A stretch of DNA of 47,743 bases from Bacillota bacterium (GCA_021821465.1 JAKACM010000028.1:1-47743); one strand, 5' to 3'. Positions 29,601-40,049 are shown, counted from the first letter of the stretch. Made by a program: numbers and translations. Notes: generated by a model from the letters alone, not told the origin.

Positions 29601-29987
29601 TTACTTCTTGCCCACAGGCTGATTCTTTTTCGCTCCATACTTCGATCGACCCTGTGATCGTTTTTGGACGCCACCCGCATCCAACGTTCCTCTGATGACA
29701 TGGTAGCGGACACCCGGCAAATCCCGGACTCGGCCTCCGCGTACCAAAACCACCGAGTGCTCTTGAAGATTGTGGCCAACTCCGGGGATATAGGCAGTGA
29801 CCTCTTCACCATTTGTCAAGCGTACCCGGGCAACCTTTCTAAGCGCTGAGTTGGGTTTCTTCGGCGTTACGGTTTTCACGCTAATACAAACTCCCCGCTT
29901 TTGCGGATTGCCTTTCAATGCGGGAGCGGCGGATTTCTTGTTGGCCTTTTTTCGTCCATGCCGTACCAACTGATTGATTGTCGGCAT
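29601..29987 (-). CDS. rpsL: 30S ribosomal protein S12, with arginine at position 88
   Basis: 128 residues. The decoding-centre loop [11 protein letters not shown] has lysine at 43 and 44, the streptomycin-sensitive state at that site. The second loop reads [12 protein letters not shown], so residue 88 is arginine (codon CGG at 29724-29726) instead of the usual lysine. K88R (K87R in E. coli numbering) is a known streptomycin-resistance change. The C terminus ends in a basic tail KKNQPVGKK. Confidence 0.97.
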   Translation of the reverse strand: MPTINQLVRHGRKKANKKSAAPALKGNPQKRGVCISVKTVTPKKPNSALRKVARVRLTNGEEVTAYIPGVGHNLQEHSVVLVRGGRVRDLPGVRYHVIRGTLDAGGVQKRSQGRSKYGAKKNQPVGKK

Positions 29988-30003
29988 TCATGCCCACCTC
30001 CTT

Positions 30004-30270
30004 TCATTTTACTGGGGGTGTTTCGGATAACAGCGCGGCACAAGCCGCACCCACTTCAATTCCGCACAACCGTCCCAATTCATCCATCGAATCAACATAG
30101 TCCACCGGCACGCCACGGGATTTACTCTGGGCAACGACTTCTTCAATAACGCGGGGTTCTGCATCCTTAGCCACAAAAACTCCCACCGTCATTCCTTGAG
30201 TCATACGCTTAAGGGTTTCCCGCATTCCAACCACACGCCGGCGTCGGTTTTTTAATTCGCCCACATCCAC
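30004..30270 (-). CDS. L7Ae-family K-turn RNA-binding protein (YbxF-like)
   Basis: About 88 residues from GTG 30270, which has GGGAGGA 8 nt upstream; longer starts are possible but extend beyond the family. The core VGVFVAKDAEPRVIEEVVAQSK and the C-terminal CGIEVGAACAALL match the L7Ae/L30e/YbxF group, which binds kink-turns in RNA. Position between rpoC and rpsL is the classical firmicute location. Function in bacteria is not settled. Confidence 0.85.
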   Translation of the reverse strand: MDVGELKNRRRRVVGMRETLKRMTQGMTVGVFVAKDAEPRVIEEVVAQSKSRGVPVDYVDSMDELGRLCGIEVGAACAALLSETPPVK

Positions 30271-30314
30271 TGGTCTGTCCTCCCGGCCCTCACAGGCTTT
30301 AGACACACTTGCGT

Positions 30315-30343
30315 ATTCTATCACCGGGTAATGGGCGTGTCAA
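30315..30343 (-). promoter_or_regulatory. promoter of the L7Ae-rpsL-rpsG-fusA-tuf genes
   Basis: On the minus strand a perfect -35 TTGACA (30338-30343) is followed after exactly 17 bp by TAGAAT (30315-30320), five of six consensus bases. It lies 45 bp upstream of the L7Ae GTG in the only gap between rpoC and the str genes. Confidence 0.7.
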
Positions 30344-30358
30344 TTGCCACGCCCATTA
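30329..30358. repeat. 11-bp perfect inverted repeat after rpoC overlapping the str promoter
   Basis: TAATGGGCGTG (30329-30339) and CACGCCCATTA (30348-30358) are exact reverse complements around an 8-nt loop. No U-tract follows on the minus strand. It starts 7 bp after the rpoC stop and its loop and inner stem contain the -35 box of the downstream promoter, so it may be a weak terminator, an RNA-processing site, or an operator. Confidence 0.6.
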
Positions 30359-30364
30359 CAACGC

Positions 30365-33300
30365 TTATTTGATTAACTCGTTTTCCATCGGCTTATCCGC
30401 CATCTCCTCAGCGCCATGAATAATCACGTTTCGGTAGCGAGACATGCCCGTTCCCGCCGGAACCAGTTTTCCAATGATCACATTCTCCTTAAGGCCGAGC
30501 AGAGGATCTCTCTTGGCTTTAATGGAAGCTTCCGTTAATACCCGGGTTGTTTCTTGGAAGGATGCTGCAGACAGGAAAGAATCCGTTGCCAAAGATGCTT
30601 TAGTGATGCCTAGGACCACAGGTTTGGCCACGGCCGGGGTGCCTCCCCGCAAGAGAACTTCCGCATTTTGGTCTTCGAAGTCAAAGCGGTCGACTAAAGC
30701 ACCTGGCAAGAGCGTTGTGTCGCCGGCTTCCTCGATCTTAACCTTACGCATCATCTGGCGAACCATTACTTCGATGTGCTTATCGTTAATATCGACACCT
30801 TGAACTCGGTAAACACGCTGGACTTCCTGCAAAAGATAATTTTGCACGCCATTTAATCCCATGACTCGTAACAAGTCATGCGGATTCACGGATCCTTCCG
30901 TCAATTCCTCACCGACCTGAACATGATCGCCTTCGTGAATTCGAATTCGTGAGCCAAAAGGCACCGTATACGATTGAGACTCATGTTCATCGTCATTGAC
31001 CACTGTGATCTCCCGGCGTCCTTTGCTCTCGCCCATGCGCACAATTCCGGCAATCTCGGCAATAATAGCTTGACCTTTGGGTTTCCGAGCCTCAAACAGT
31101 TCCTCGACTCGGGGGAGACCCTGAGTAATATCGTCGCCGGCGACACCCCCCATGTGGAAAGTCCGCATTGTTAGCTGTGTTCCGGGTTCTCCGATGCTTT
31201 GTGCTGCAATAATACCCACAGCTTCTCCTACTTCGACAATGCCGCCTTTAGCCAAATTCCTTCCATAACAGGCCACGCACACTCCAAAACGCGACTGGCA
31301 AGTAAGAACTGAGCGTACACGCAATTCCATAATTCCCGCAGCAACAATCGCCTTGGCCGTGTCTTCGACAAGCACCTCACTCTTGTGAGCGAGAATCTCA
31401 CCGGTTTGAGGATGACAGACGTCTTCCGGAACAACCCGTCCAACCAGTCGGTCATAAAAGCTTTCAATAATCTGTCCGCCGTCGCGGATTTCCCGGGCCA
31501 TGGTCCCTTGCGTGGTGCCGCAATCCACTTCCCTGACAATGACATCCTGAGCGACATCCACCAAGCGTCTGGTTAAGTAACCCGAATCGGCAGTACGCAA
31601 GGCCGTGTCGGCTAATCCCTTCCTGGCACCATGTGTGGATGTGAAATACTCCAAGACTGTAAGTCCTTCCCGAAAGTTGGCACGAATCGGCAACTCAATA
31701 ATCCGGCCTGAAGGGTCCGCCATTAAACCTCTCATTCCCGCAAGTTGTGAGATCTGCTGCACATTTCCGCGGGCTCCGGAGGTAGCCATCATATACACCG
31801 AGTTGTTGCGATCTAAAGTTTCCATCAATGCCTGCGTCACGCGTTCTTTGGCTCGAGTCCAAATACCGATAACTCGTTCGTAACGCTCGTCAGCAGTAAT
31901 TAAACCGCGGCGGTACTGCCGTGTGACTTGTAATACCTCTTGTTCCGCTTCTTCCAGAATTTTCTTCTTGGCTTTCGGAATCACGATATCAGATACCGAA
32001 ATCGTCACACCGGCTTTGGTGGCATACTGAAACCCTAAGGCTTTAACCCGATCAAGAGTTTTAGCCGTAACCTCATTTCCGTACATGCGAAACATGTCCG
32101 CCACGATAACAGCCACTTGTTTGCGACCGATAGTTTGATCGATAAACCGCAGTTCCGGGGGAAGAGCATCATTATATAAAAACCGCCCTAAAGTTGAAGA
32201 ACGGCGTTGCCCGTCATAACGCATGGTAATCCTCGCGTGCAGATCCAGAACCCCTTGAGCGTAGGCCATCTCCCCCTCTTGGAGGTCGGCCAGAACCATT
32301 CCTTCGCCTTGAGCATGCTCTTTGTCCATTGTCAGATAGTAGGAACCCAGTACCATGTCTTGGGTTGGAGTGACTACGGGTTGGCCGTCTTTAGGGTTAA
32401 GAATGTTCTGGGTTGAGAGCATGAGTACTCTGGCCTCGGACTGAGCTTCGGTAGACAAAGGTACATGCACTGCCATTTGATCTCCGTCGAAGTCCGCATT
32501 GTAAGCGGTACACACCAGAGGGTGAATTTGAATGGCACGGCCCTCTACGAGTACAGGTTCGAAAGCCTGAATGCCCAAACGGTGCAAAGTCGGTGCCCGA
32601 TTTAACAGCACCGGGTGCTCTTTAATAACGTCTTCCAGCACGTCCCAAACCTCAGGGCGAACTCTTTCCACCATGCGCTTGGCCGACTTAATGTTGTGAG
32701 CGTAGCCCTCATTCACCAATTTCTTCATCACAAACGGTTTAAAAAGCTCGAGTGCCATCTCCTTGGGTAGTCCGCATTGATGCATTTTGAGTTTAGGACC
32801 TACCACAATGACCGACCGCCCCGAATAATCAACACGTTTACCTAACAAATTTTGGCGGAAACGGCCTTGCTTTCCTTTAAGCATATCTGACAAGGACTTT
32901 AAAGGTCGGTTCCCGGGACCCGTGACAGGCCGTCCCCTTCGTCCGTTATCAATCAACGCATCAACGGCTTCCTGCAGCATCCGCTTCTCGTTCCGGACAA
33001 TGATATCGGGAGCTCCCAGGTCCAACAGTCTCTTGAGTCGGTTGTTGCGGTTGATAACACGCCTATAAAGATCGTTGAGATCCGACGTGGCAAACCTGCC
33101 CCCATCGAGTTGTACCATCGGTCGTAAGTCCGGGGGGATCACAGGAATGACGTCCAAAATCATCCAATCTGGACGATTACCGGATTGTCGAAACGCTTCG
33201 ACGACTTCCAATCGGCGGATTGCTCGAATACGGCGCTGCCCCGAAGAGCTGTTGAGTTCTCCGCGCAACTCCTGCGCCAATTCCTCCAAGTCCAGTTCCA

Positions 33301-33838
33301 ACAACAATTCCTTAATGGCCTCGGCTCCCATTCCGGCGCGGAAATGATTGCCATATTTCTCCCGGTATTCGCGGTACTCCGATTCGATCAACAACTGTTT
33401 CTTCATCAGTGGAGTCGTTCCTGGCTCAATGACTACATACGCGGCAAAGTAGAGAACCTTTTCCAAAGCCCGCGGAGACATGTCAAGAATCAGTCCCATT
33501 CGCGAGGGAATGCCTTTGAAGTACCATATGTGGGACACCGGCGCAGCCAGTTCAATATGTCCCATCCGCTCACGCCGAACCTTGGAGCGTGTCACCTCAA
33601 CACCGCAACGGTCACAAACGACCCCTTTATAACGAACCCGTTTGTACTTGCCACAGTGACATTCCCAATCTTTGGTCGGGCCAAAGATCTTTTCGCAAAA
33701 GAGACCTTCACGCTCCGGTTTCAGCGTGCGGTAGTTGATTGTTTCGGGTTTCTTCACTTCACCCTTGGACCATTCCCGGATTTGTTCGGGGGAGGCCAGA
33801 GCAATCCGCATGGAGTCAAAATGGTTAACGTCTAGCAT
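30365..33838 (-). CDS. rpoC: RNA polymerase beta' subunit
   Basis: 1157 residues. Zinc-binding domain with C60, C62, C75 and C78; active-site NADFDGD at 447-453, whose three aspartates hold the catalytic magnesium; bridge helix and trigger loop near [21 protein letters not shown]; second zinc site around CGTTQGT and CVACYG. Length is near the compact Gram-positive form, without the long lineage insertions of proteobacteria or cyanobacteria. Confidence 0.98.
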   Translation of the reverse strand: MLDVNHFDSMRIALASPEQIREWSKGEVKKPETINYRTLKPEREGLFCEKIFGPTKDWECHCGKYKRVRYKGVVCDRCGVEVTRSKVRRERMGHIELAAPVSHIWYFKGIPSRMGLILDMSPRALEKVLYFAAYVVIEPGTTPLMKKQLLIESEYREYREKYGNHFRAGMGAEAIKELLLELDLEELAQELRGELNSSSGQRRIRAIRRLEVVEAFRQSGNRPDWMILDVIPVIPPDLRPMVQLDGGRFATSDLNDLYRRVINRNNRLKRLLDLGAPDIIVRNEKRMLQEAVDALIDNGRRGRPVTGPGNRPLKSLSDMLKGKQGRFRQNLLGKRVDYSGRSVIVVGPKLKMHQCGLPKEMALELFKPFVMKKLVNEGYAHNIKSAKRMVERVRPEVWDVLEDVIKEHPVLLNRAPTLHRLGIQAFEPVLVEGRAIQIHPLVCTAYNADFDGDQMAVHVPLSTEAQSEARVLMLSTQNILNPKDGQPVVTPTQDMVLGSYYLTMDKEHAQGEGMVLADLQEGEMAYAQGVLDLHARITMRYDGQRRSSTLGRFLYNDALPPELRFIDQTIGRKQVAVIVADMFRMYGNEVTAKTLDRVKALGFQYATKAGVTISVSDIVIPKAKKKILEEAEQEVLQVTRQYRRGLITADERYERVIGIWTRAKERVTQALMETLDRNNSVYMMATSGARGNVQQISQLAGMRGLMADPSGRIIELPIRANFREGLTVLEYFTSTHGARKGLADTALRTADSGYLTRRLVDVAQDVIVREVDCGTTQGTMAREIRDGGQIIESFYDRLVGRVVPEDVCHPQTGEILAHKSEVLVEDTAKAIVAAGIMELRVRSVLTCQSRFGVCVACYGRNLAKGGIVEVGEAVGIIAAQSIGEPGTQLTMRTFHMGGVAGDDITQGLPRVEELFEARKPKGQAIIAEIAGIVRMGESKGRREITVVNDDEHESQSYTVPFGSRIRIHEGDHVQVGEELTEGSVNPHDLLRVMGLNGVQNYLLQEVQRVYRVQGVDINDKHIEVMVRQMMRKVKIEEAGDTTLLPGALVDRFDFEDQNAEVLLRGGTPAVAKPVVLGITKASLATDSFLSAASFQETTRVLTEASIKAKRDPLLGLKENVIIGKLVPAGTGMSRYRNVIIHGAEEMADKPMENELIK

Positions 33839-33858
33839 CGAATTGGATCCCTCCCGGA

Positions 33859-36800
33859 TTAGTAGTCCTCACCGTCGTCGTCATTGTCATTGTCGTCATC
33901 AAAATCATCAGAATCCTCATCTTGCTCCTCATCGGCATTAGGGGGCTCATCGAACGAAGTGTCCTCCGAGCCACGCCGGAGAATGGCGTAGGCATTTTCC
34001 GCTTCCTTGTCGAAATTCATCCCGCCTCCGGGCTCGAATTCTTTGGAAGTTCCCTCTGAGTCCTCCATTAAGCGATGAAGCTCTTGACCCTCTGTTTCGT
34101 CAATCCCTTCGGGAAGCAGATCAAAAGTTTTCGCTTCATTAATCGGTTCATCGTCAAGTTCACGAATTTCAATCTCTTCATCAAGTTCGTTCAAAATCTT
34201 GACATCAAGTCCCAAGGATTGCAGTTCTTTGATTAGCACCTTAAACGACTCGGGTACTCCGGGCTCAGGAACATTCTCTCCTTTAACAATCGCTTCATAG
34301 GTCTTGACGCGGCCGACAACGTCGTCGGACTTCACCGTCAGGAGTTCTTGCAAGGTATAGGCAGCCCCATAAGCTTCTAAGGCCCAAACCTCCATTTCTC
34401 CGAAACGTTGTCCGCCAAATTGCGCTTTCCCACCTAAGGGTTGTTGAGTGACTAGCGAATAAGGGCCGGTCGACCGTGCATGAATCTTATCGTCCACCAA
34501 GTGGGCCAATTTCAGCATATAGACAATCCCCACGGTAATTTCGTTGTCAAAGGACTCGCCTGTTCTGCCGTCATACAGTGCAGTTTTCCCGGAAGCCGGC
34601 AAATTGGCCTTTTGGAACAATTCCAGTAAATCTCCTTCTTTTACACCGTCGAAGACCGGCGTGGCAACTTTCATTCCAAGGGCCTTTGCTGCCCATCCTA
34701 GATGGGTCTCCAACACTTGACCAATATTCATCCGGCTCGGTACCCCTAAAGGATTGAGGACAATTTCCACGGGGGTGCCATCGGGGAGAAAGGGCATATC
34801 CTCTTCCGGCAGGATGCGGGAGATGACACCCTTGTTGCCGTGGCGGCCAGCCATTTTGTCGCCTTCGGATATCTTTCTTTTTTGAGCGATGTAAACCTGG
34901 ACCAACTCGTTAACACCCGGGGACAATTCATCACCTTGATCCCGAGTAAAGACCTTCACATCCACAACAATGCCGGATTCGCCATGAGGCACCCGCAATG
35001 ATGTATCGCGAACCTCGCGGGCCTTTTCACCAAAAATGGCCCGCAATAACCGCTCTTCAGCCGTGAGTTCGGTTTCACCTTTGGGCGTAACTTTTCCCAC
35101 CAATACATCCCCGGGACGGACTTCTGCTCCAATGCGAATAATTCCCCGATCATCCAAATCCTTGAGAACTTCTTCACCGACATTAGGGATGTCCCGTGTA
35201 ATTTCTTCGGGGCCGAGCTTTGTGTCCCTGGCGTCACATTCATATTCTTCAATATGAATGGAGGTAAATACGTCTTCCTTGACGAGCTTTTCGCTCAGCA
35301 AGATCGCATCCTCGTAGTTGTATCCTTCCCATGGCATGAAGGCTACCAAAACATTGCGCCCTAATGCCAGTTCACCATGATCAGTAGATGGTCCGTCGGC
35401 AATTATCTGGCCCGCCTCGACTCTTTGGTCCTTGTGTACGATAGGTTTTTGGTTGATGCACGTTCCCTGGTTGGAACGAGTGAATTTCAATAGGTTATAG
35501 GTTGACACGGTGTGGTCGTCGTTGCGAATAACAATCTTGTTGGCTTGAACTCGGTCCACAACGCCATCCTTTTCACTAATGCTAACGACCCCGGAATCCC
35601 GTGCGGCCTTAGCCTCCATTCCTGTTCCGACAATTGGCGAATCGGTCACTAACAAGGGCACGGCCTGGCGCTGCATGTTGGCTCCCATTAAGGCCCTATT
35701 GGCGTCATCATGCTCAAGGAAGGGGATTAAGGCTGTCGCAATCGACACCACTTGCTTGGGCGATACATCCATAAAATCGACACGGTCCGGACTCTCTTCA
35801 CCAATCTCGTGCCTAGATCGCACCGTGACCCGACCGGCCAAGAAATGCCCGTCGTCACTCAAAGGCTCGTTGGCCTGTGCAATGACGATGTCATCTTCTT
35901 CATCGGCCGTAAGATAGGCGATTTCATCGGTCACTACTCCCCGGTCCTTATCCACTCGGCGATAGGGTGTTTCAATAAATCCATAAGGATTGATTCGCGC
36001 AAAGGTCGACAACGACCCGATTAACCCAATGTTCGGTCCTTCTGGAGTCTCAATAGGACACATTCTTCCATAATGGGAGTGGTGCACATCTCGCACCTCA
36101 AATCCTGCACGCTCACGTGACAATCCCCCAGGTCCCAAAGCCGATAAGCGCCTCTTATGCGTCAACTCCGCTAGAGGATTCGTCTGATCCATAAACTGCG
36201 AAAGTTGTGATGATCCGAAAAACTCTTTGACAGCAGCCACTACCGGGCGAATATTAATCAAAGCCTGAGGTGTAATGGATTCAATGTCTTGAATTGTCAT
36301 CCGTTCTCGCACAACGCGTTCCATTCGGCTTAACCCGACGCGAAACTGATTCTGTAATAATTCGCCTACCGAACGAAGACGGCGATTTCCCAAGTGGTCA
36401 ATATCATCGGTGGCCCCAATACCCTCAAACAAATTGGTCAAGTAATTGAAGCAGGCGATAACATCTTCCCGTGTCACGGTTTTTAACCCCATGTCAGGTT
36501 GACCATTGGAGACGACCATCAGTTCTTCCCCGTTGGCCAATTTCACCCGAACGGTTTTGACTTGTGCGCTATCCAATGCCGATGCCTGCTCTCGGTCAAT
36601 ATGATCGCCCTCATGAACGAGAGTTTCTCCGGTCTCCGGGTGTACAATTGTTTCGAGGGCAGTAGTACCCACAATCCGACGCCGCAAGGAAAGTTTTTTG
36701 TTAAATTTATATCGTCCGACACTCGCCAAATCATAACGCTTAGCATCAAAAAACAAAGACTGTAAGAGGTTTTGCGCACTTTCCACAGTGGGAGGCTCAC

Positions 36801-37521
36801 CGGGCCGTAAGCGCTTATAGATTTCAATAAGAGCGTCTTCCCCGGTCTTCGCCGCATCTTTAGACAATGTAGTACGAATGCGTTCATCGTCTCCAACGGC
36901 ATCAAGAATTTGAGCATCGGTCCCTAATCCTAAGGCACGCATCAGAACGGTGGCGGGCAGTTTGCGGGTTCGGTCTATCCTAACAGACAACACATCATTA
37001 CCGTCGGACTCAAATTCCAGCCAAGCTCCGCGGTTCGGAATCATCGTCGCAAAATAAAGTTTCTTGCCTGTAGGGTCGATTTGTTCTCCAAAATATACTC
37101 CCGGCGAGCGCACCAATTGGCTGACAATAACCCGTTCGGCACCATTGATGATAAAGGTGCCTTTGCTGGTCATCAGAGGAAAATCCCCCATGAAAACATC
37201 TTGCTCTTTCACTTCACCGGTCTCTTTGTTAATTAACCGAACACGTACGTGTAACGGTGCAGCATAGGTCACATCGCGTGCTTTACACTCTTCCACAGAA
37301 TATTTTGGGGTCTTCAAATTGTAATCAACAAACTCTAAAATGAGATTACCGGTAAAATCCTGGATGGGAGAAATATCCCGAAACATTTCGCGCAACCCTT
37401 CTCGCAAAAACCACTGATAAGAGTTCTGCTGTATCTCAATCAGGTTGGGCATGTCGAGCACTTCATTAATACGCGCAAATGACACCCGGCCTGGGTGCTC
37501 GGTTTGGAGAGAATAAGCCAT
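33859..37521 (-). CDS. rpoB: RNA polymerase beta subunit with acidic C-terminal tail
   Basis: 1220 residues. Rifampicin region [17 protein letters not shown] and [14 protein letters not shown] matches the sensitive type at the positions usually altered in resistance. Active-site and flap segments such as [22 protein letters not shown] are normal. After the conserved end there is a non-conserved extension whose last 30 residues contain 19 Asp/Glu (repeating GAT/GAC codons at 33863-33945), more acidic than usual for RpoB. Confidence 0.98.
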   Translation of the reverse strand: MAYSLQTEHPGRVSFARINEVLDMPNLIEIQQNSYQWFLREGLREMFRDISPIQDFTGNLILEFVDYNLKTPKYSVEECKARDVTYAAPLHVRVRLINKETGEVKEQDVFMGDFPLMTSKGTFIINGAERVIVSQLVRSPGVYFGEQIDPTGKKLYFATMIPNRGAWLEFESDGNDVLSVRIDRTRKLPATVLMRALGLGTDAQILDAVGDDERIRTTLSKDAAKTGEDALIEIYKRLRPGEPPTVESAQNLLQSLFFDAKRYDLASVGRYKFNKKLSLRRRIVGTTALETIVHPETGETLVHEGDHIDREQASALDSAQVKTVRVKLANGEELMVVSNGQPDMGLKTVTREDVIACFNYLTNLFEGIGATDDIDHLGNRRLRSVGELLQNQFRVGLSRMERVVRERMTIQDIESITPQALINIRPVVAAVKEFFGSSQLSQFMDQTNPLAELTHKRRLSALGPGGLSRERAGFEVRDVHHSHYGRMCPIETPEGPNIGLIGSLSTFARINPYGFIETPYRRVDKDRGVVTDEIAYLTADEEDDIVIAQANEPLSDDGHFLAGRVTVRSRHEIGEESPDRVDFMDVSPKQVVSIATALIPFLEHDDANRALMGANMQRQAVPLLVTDSPIVGTGMEAKAARDSGVVSISEKDGVVDRVQANKIVIRNDDHTVSTYNLLKFTRSNQGTCINQKPIVHKDQRVEAGQIIADGPSTDHGELALGRNVLVAFMPWEGYNYEDAILLSEKLVKEDVFTSIHIEEYECDARDTKLGPEEITRDIPNVGEEVLKDLDDRGIIRIGAEVRPGDVLVGKVTPKGETELTAEERLLRAIFGEKAREVRDTSLRVPHGESGIVVDVKVFTRDQGDELSPGVNELVQVYIAQKRKISEGDKMAGRHGNKGVISRILPEEDMPFLPDGTPVEIVLNPLGVPSRMNIGQVLETHLGWAAKALGMKVATPVFDGVKEGDLLELFQKANLPASGKTALYDGRTGESFDNEITVGIVYMLKLAHLVDDKIHARSTGPYSLVTQQPLGGKAQFGGQRFGEMEVWALEAYGAAYTLQELLTVKSDDVVGRVKTYEAIVKGENVPEPGVPESFKVLIKELQSLGLDVKILNELDEEIEIRELDDEPINEAKTFDLLPEGIDETEGQELHRLMEDSEGTSKEFEPGGGMNFDKEAENAYAILRRGSEDTSFDEPPNADEEQDEDSDDFDDDNDNDDDGEDY

Positions 37522-37628
37522 CCACAGTCAGCTCCTTGTTCCTGATTTAAGTCCCAAAAGGTGGCGCGAGTACTACCCTGCGTCGTTGTCGTTGGTATGA
37601 ATTGGCTTATAAAATATGGCAATTAAAA

Positions 37629-37657
37629 ATAATACCACAAGCCCACCCTAAGGTCAA
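37629..37657 (-). promoter_or_regulatory. promoter of rpoB-rpoC
   Basis: Minus strand: -35 TTGACC (37652-37657), 17-bp spacer, -10 TATTAT (37629-37634), each matching five of six consensus bases. It lies in the 189-bp rplL-rpoB gap, about 110 bp upstream of the rpoB ATG. Confidence 0.7.
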
Positions 37658-37679
37658 CAATTATTTTTCACCCTTAGGG
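37646..37679. repeat. inverted repeat at the rpoB promoter
   Basis: CCCTAAGG (37646-37653) and CCTTAGGG (37672-37679) are exact reverse complements separated by 18 bp and bordered by further C/G triplets. One arm runs into the -35 box. It could end part of the transcripts leaving rplL or act as a protein-binding site. Confidence 0.5.
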
Positions 37680-37710
37680 AGGGCTGTTCTACGATAGACG
37701 CGCGTAACTC

Positions 37711-38097
37711 TTATTTGATCTCAGCAGTAGCTCCTGCTTCCTCCAATTTCGCTTTGGCTGCTTCGGCATCCGCTTTTGAAATCTTCTCCTTAACGGGCTT
37801 CGGTGCTCCATCTACCAGGGCTTTAGCTTCCGTAAGCGACAATCCAGTCAGTTCGCGGACTGCCTTGATGACTTGAACCTTCTTGTCACCGGCTGCGGTT
37901 AGAACCACATCAAATTCTGTCTGTTCTACTTCTTCCGGAGCCGCCACCGCAGCTCCGCCGTTTGTGGGTGCTGCCGCAACGGCTACCGGAGCCGCTGCCG
38001 TAACGCCGAATTCTTCTTCCAATGCCTTAACCAACTGGGATAATTCTAACACATTCATCTCTTTTACGCTTGCAATGATTTCTTCTACTTTCGCCAC
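37711..38097 (-). CDS. rplL: 50S ribosomal protein L7/L12
   Basis: 128 residues. N-terminal dimerisation helices ([29 protein letters not shown]), an Ala/Pro-rich hinge at about 35-55, and the C-terminal factor-binding domain with [24 protein letters not shown]. It forms the flexible ribosomal stalk with L10. Confidence 0.97.
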   Translation of the reverse strand: MAKVEEIIASVKEMNVLELSQLVKALEEEFGVTAAAPVAVAAAPTNGGAAVAAPEEVEQTEFDVVLTAAGDKKVQVIKAVRELTGLSLTEAKALVDGAPKPVKEKISKADAEAAKAKLEEAGATAEIK

Positions 38098-38147
38098 AAT
38101 TTTTCCTCCTCAACTTTTAAATTCATCCTGACTCGTCGCTGTTGCGT

Positions 38148-38666
38148 TCAGGCTTCCCGTTGCTGGCGCACCTGGTCCAACGCGCGAGCCAGATTTGTTA
38201 TGGGCGCGTTTAGCACCCACACCAATTGCTGTATTGGGGCGTTAAAGGTTCCCACTAACCTTCCGAGCATAGCCTCGCGAGAAGGCAAGTCCGCAAGTTC
38301 CCGTACTTCATCCGCAGAAATGGCTCTCGAACCTAAGATGCCGGCTTTAATTTCGATTTTACGAAATTCGCGGACAGCCCCTGCCAAGAGCTTAGCCGCC
38401 GCCACGGGATCATCATGAGAAAACGCCACGGCCGTTGGACCTTCAAGATACGTATCCAACCCAGTAATCCCAATTTCGTCAGCGGCTCGCTTTATCAGCG
38501 TGTTTTTTATCACTCGAAAAGTGACTCCGCCCTTGCGCAAGTTCTCTCGCAAGAGATTTAACTGCTGGACCGTTAAGCCTCGGTAATTGGCTAAAACAGC
38601 CGAAGGCGCTTCTTCAAGTTCCATTCGGGTCTGCTCAATGATCTGGGCTTTTTGTGGTGTTGGCAT
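38148..38666 (-). CDS. rplJ: 50S ribosomal protein L10
   Basis: 172 residues. PSAVLANYRGLTVQQLNLLRE and FRVIKNTLIKRAADE in the rRNA-binding domain; the C-terminal helix that holds L7/L12 dimers begins near residue 130. L10 represses its own operon by binding the leader described upstream. ATG with AGGAGGTGATGG upstream. Confidence 0.96.
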   Translation of the reverse strand: MPTPQKAQIIEQTRMELEEAPSAVLANYRGLTVQQLNLLRENLRKGGVTFRVIKNTLIKRAADEIGITGLDTYLEGPTAVAFSHDDPVAAAKLLAGAVREFRKIEIKAGILGSRAISADEVRELADLPSREAMLGRLVGTFNAPIQQLVWVLNAPITNLARALDQVRQQREA

Positions 38667-38691
38667 TCCATCACCTCCTGACTAAAGAGTC

Positions 38692-38726
38692 CCAAAAAAA
38701 ATTCCCCCACCCAAGAACGGTGAGAG
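38692..38726 (-). terminator. attenuator-type terminator in the rplJ leader
   Basis: Minus strand CTCTCACC (38719-38726) pairs with GGTGGGGG (38704-38711), including two G-U pairs, with a 7-nt loop, then AA and a run of eight T (38694-38701). It lies 26-60 bp upstream of the rplJ start and downstream of the L10-binding element, the usual arrangement for L10-mediated attenuation. Confidence 0.7.
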
Positions 38727-38763
38727 GATCAAGGATTTGTTTTCGCAAAAACTTATCCAAAAT

Positions 38764-38815
38764 TCTACCTAAGTGGGACAATTAAGCCACAATGGCCCCC
38801 ACTGTCTTGGGTTCG
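38764..38815 (-). ncRNA. ribosomal protein L10 leader (autoregulatory RNA element)
   Basis: In the minus-strand transcript the sequence ACCCAAGACAGTGGGGGCC is followed by a small hairpin GCCA-TTG-TGGC, then CTTAATTGTCCCACTTAGGTAG. GTGGG (38798-38802) pairs with CCCAC (38773-38777). The conserved AAGACAGTGGG and CTTAA..TCC..C..AGGTAG blocks resemble the L10-leader family, which contains a kink-turn bound by L10(L12)4. No covariance model was run. Confidence 0.7.
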
Positions 38816-38821
38816 TGCTTT

Positions 38822-38850
38822 AATGTAACACGGAGTCCCGGGAAAATCAA
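38822..38850 (-). promoter_or_regulatory. promoter of rplJ-rplL
   Basis: Minus strand -35 TTGATT (38845-38850), 17-bp spacer, -10 TACATT (38822-38827), four of six matches each. Transcription would start near 38815, exactly at the beginning of the L10-binding element, which supports the call. Confidence 0.6.
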
Positions 38851-38916
38851 TATAATAATCCTCCTTACCGCGGCACTGACGTACGAGTGAAGAATACCTC
38901 ACGTTCGCCCGAAAAA

Positions 38917-39458
38917 TTATGCAAAATTCTGGGGCATGAAAAAGACTGTACAAGGCACACCATTGTGAAGAATGGCTCCTCCCGATAAGAACTGTGTCGC
39001 ATTCTTTGGAGTCGTGCTCACCGCCCGATATCGTTCCCCTAAATCCGCCCCTTTGATCCCTTTGAAACTCTCAGAAAAGGGATCCATTCTCCAGACGGAC
39101 CAACAAATAGAACTGTTTGTTGGAATCAAGCAACAGCTTGGCACCCCCGAAGCTAGCGCCTCCTGCCGATCCTTTTTGGATCGGTTCGAGATATTTCGCA
39201 TAACCTTCGTAACTCAAAACCCACCGGACCATTCACGGTCGTGAGAGAAGTCTGTTGCCCGACTTTGACTCGATATTCCCGCCGTAGGTAAAGGTCGTGG
39301 TATTCTTTGGCCGCCCGAGGCTGGGGGGTTTGCACGGCAATATCACGCGACGGGTAAGAATTCAAAAGAAAGGCCCAGAGCGCAAAAACCAGCAGGCGCC
39401 CGCGCCGGGAGAACGGATGAAAAAAACTGGGATGTATCAAATTGGTTTGTGCCTGCAC
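38917..39458 (-). pseudogene. frameshifted gene for a membrane-anchored unknown protein
   Basis: Three overlapping minus-strand frames join into one plausible protein. Frame 1 (from about 39458) has a membrane segment LLVFALWAFLLNSY and continues to EYRVKVGQQTSLTTVNGPVG; near 39210 the coding-like text moves by one base to YEGYAKYLEPIQKGSAGGAS and FYLLVRLENGSLF; near 39080 it moves one base again to SFKGIKGADLGERYRAVSTT and ends PQNFA at 38917. Each piece stops soon after the join in its own frame. Two shifts in the same direction suggest decay or sequence errors. The family is not recognised. Confidence 0.45.
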
Positions 39459-39649
39459 TATTAGCTAAACATCCCGCTCTTCGACATCATCGCTCCGAGA
39501 ACCGCGTCATCAACCTTCTTAAGCCAATGGTCCACAGCTCAGCACCGGCTTCACTGCAGGTGGGGAGCAGCCTCGGGGGACCAATCTCACCGCCGGTGGC
39601 ATAGATGATTTTATGCAGTGCGCTCTTAGTGGGCAGCCTTTTGCGTAAA
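39459..39649 (-). other. region without a clear gene between decayed gene and membrane-protein terminator
   Basis: No full gene is visible. A short minus-strand frame (39461-39535) encodes 24 residues VDHWLKKVDDAVLGAMMSKS-GMFS that look protein-like, perhaps the end of another decayed gene. CACCGGC near 39543 and GCCGGTG near 39592 form a 7-bp inverted repeat with a long, C-rich loop. Confidence 0.35.
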
Positions 39650-39682
39650 GAAAGAGGCTGCGTAAAATTCGCAGCCTCTTTC
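39640..39682 (-). terminator. intrinsic terminator of the small membrane-protein gene
   Basis: A 13-bp perfect stem GAAAGAGGCTGCG / CGCAGCCTCTTTC (39650-39662 and 39670-39682) with a 7-nt loop, followed on the minus strand by TTTACGC. It lies 30 bp after the stop of the 58-residue gene. Confidence 0.7.
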
Positions 39683-39711
39683 CCGTGAACCGCGCATCGT
39701 CTCGGGAGTAT

Positions 39712-39888
39712 TTAAATTTCTCGGCGGTCCACCACGGTATTTGCACCCGTAGCGATACTTAAAACAATTATGCCGATAGACACAAGCAGCATTCCTTTCG
39801 TTAAATTATGCAGATTTTCCATCTTCCCTCCGGCAACAATAGCCAAGATTGAGGCTAACGAAAGTGAAAGTTTTACGAGATTACGCAT
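39712..39888 (-). CDS. small two-helix membrane protein, unknown family
   Basis: 58 residues from the ATG at 39888, preceded by AAGGAGG at 8 nt, a strong ribosome site. Two hydrophobic segments: VKLSLSLASILAIVAGG and GMLLVSIGIIVLSIATGA, separated by a short charged loop KMENLHNLTK. Own terminator downstream. It sits between rplA and rplJ, an unusual place, and in the same orientation. Function unknown. Confidence 0.6.
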   Translation of the reverse strand: MRNLVKLSLSLASILAIVAGGKMENLHNLTKGMLLVSIGIIVLSIATGANTVVDRREI

Positions 39889-40049
39889 CTGGACCGCCTC
39901 CTTAAAATCCTCCTTCAAACTCTATCAGCTTCATGCGCGTTAAAGAAAATTCGTGAAATTTACCCCGGTACCGAACAACTATTTCGACAATAACCTTTTA
40001 TGGAGATGTGCTCCAGGTATATTATATCAAGCGTCACGACAGCATGCAA

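Noticed and set aside
39519-39746. 75-codon minus-strand frame
   Set aside because: Overlaps a strong terminator and the small membrane gene; cysteine- and proline-rich text without coding character.
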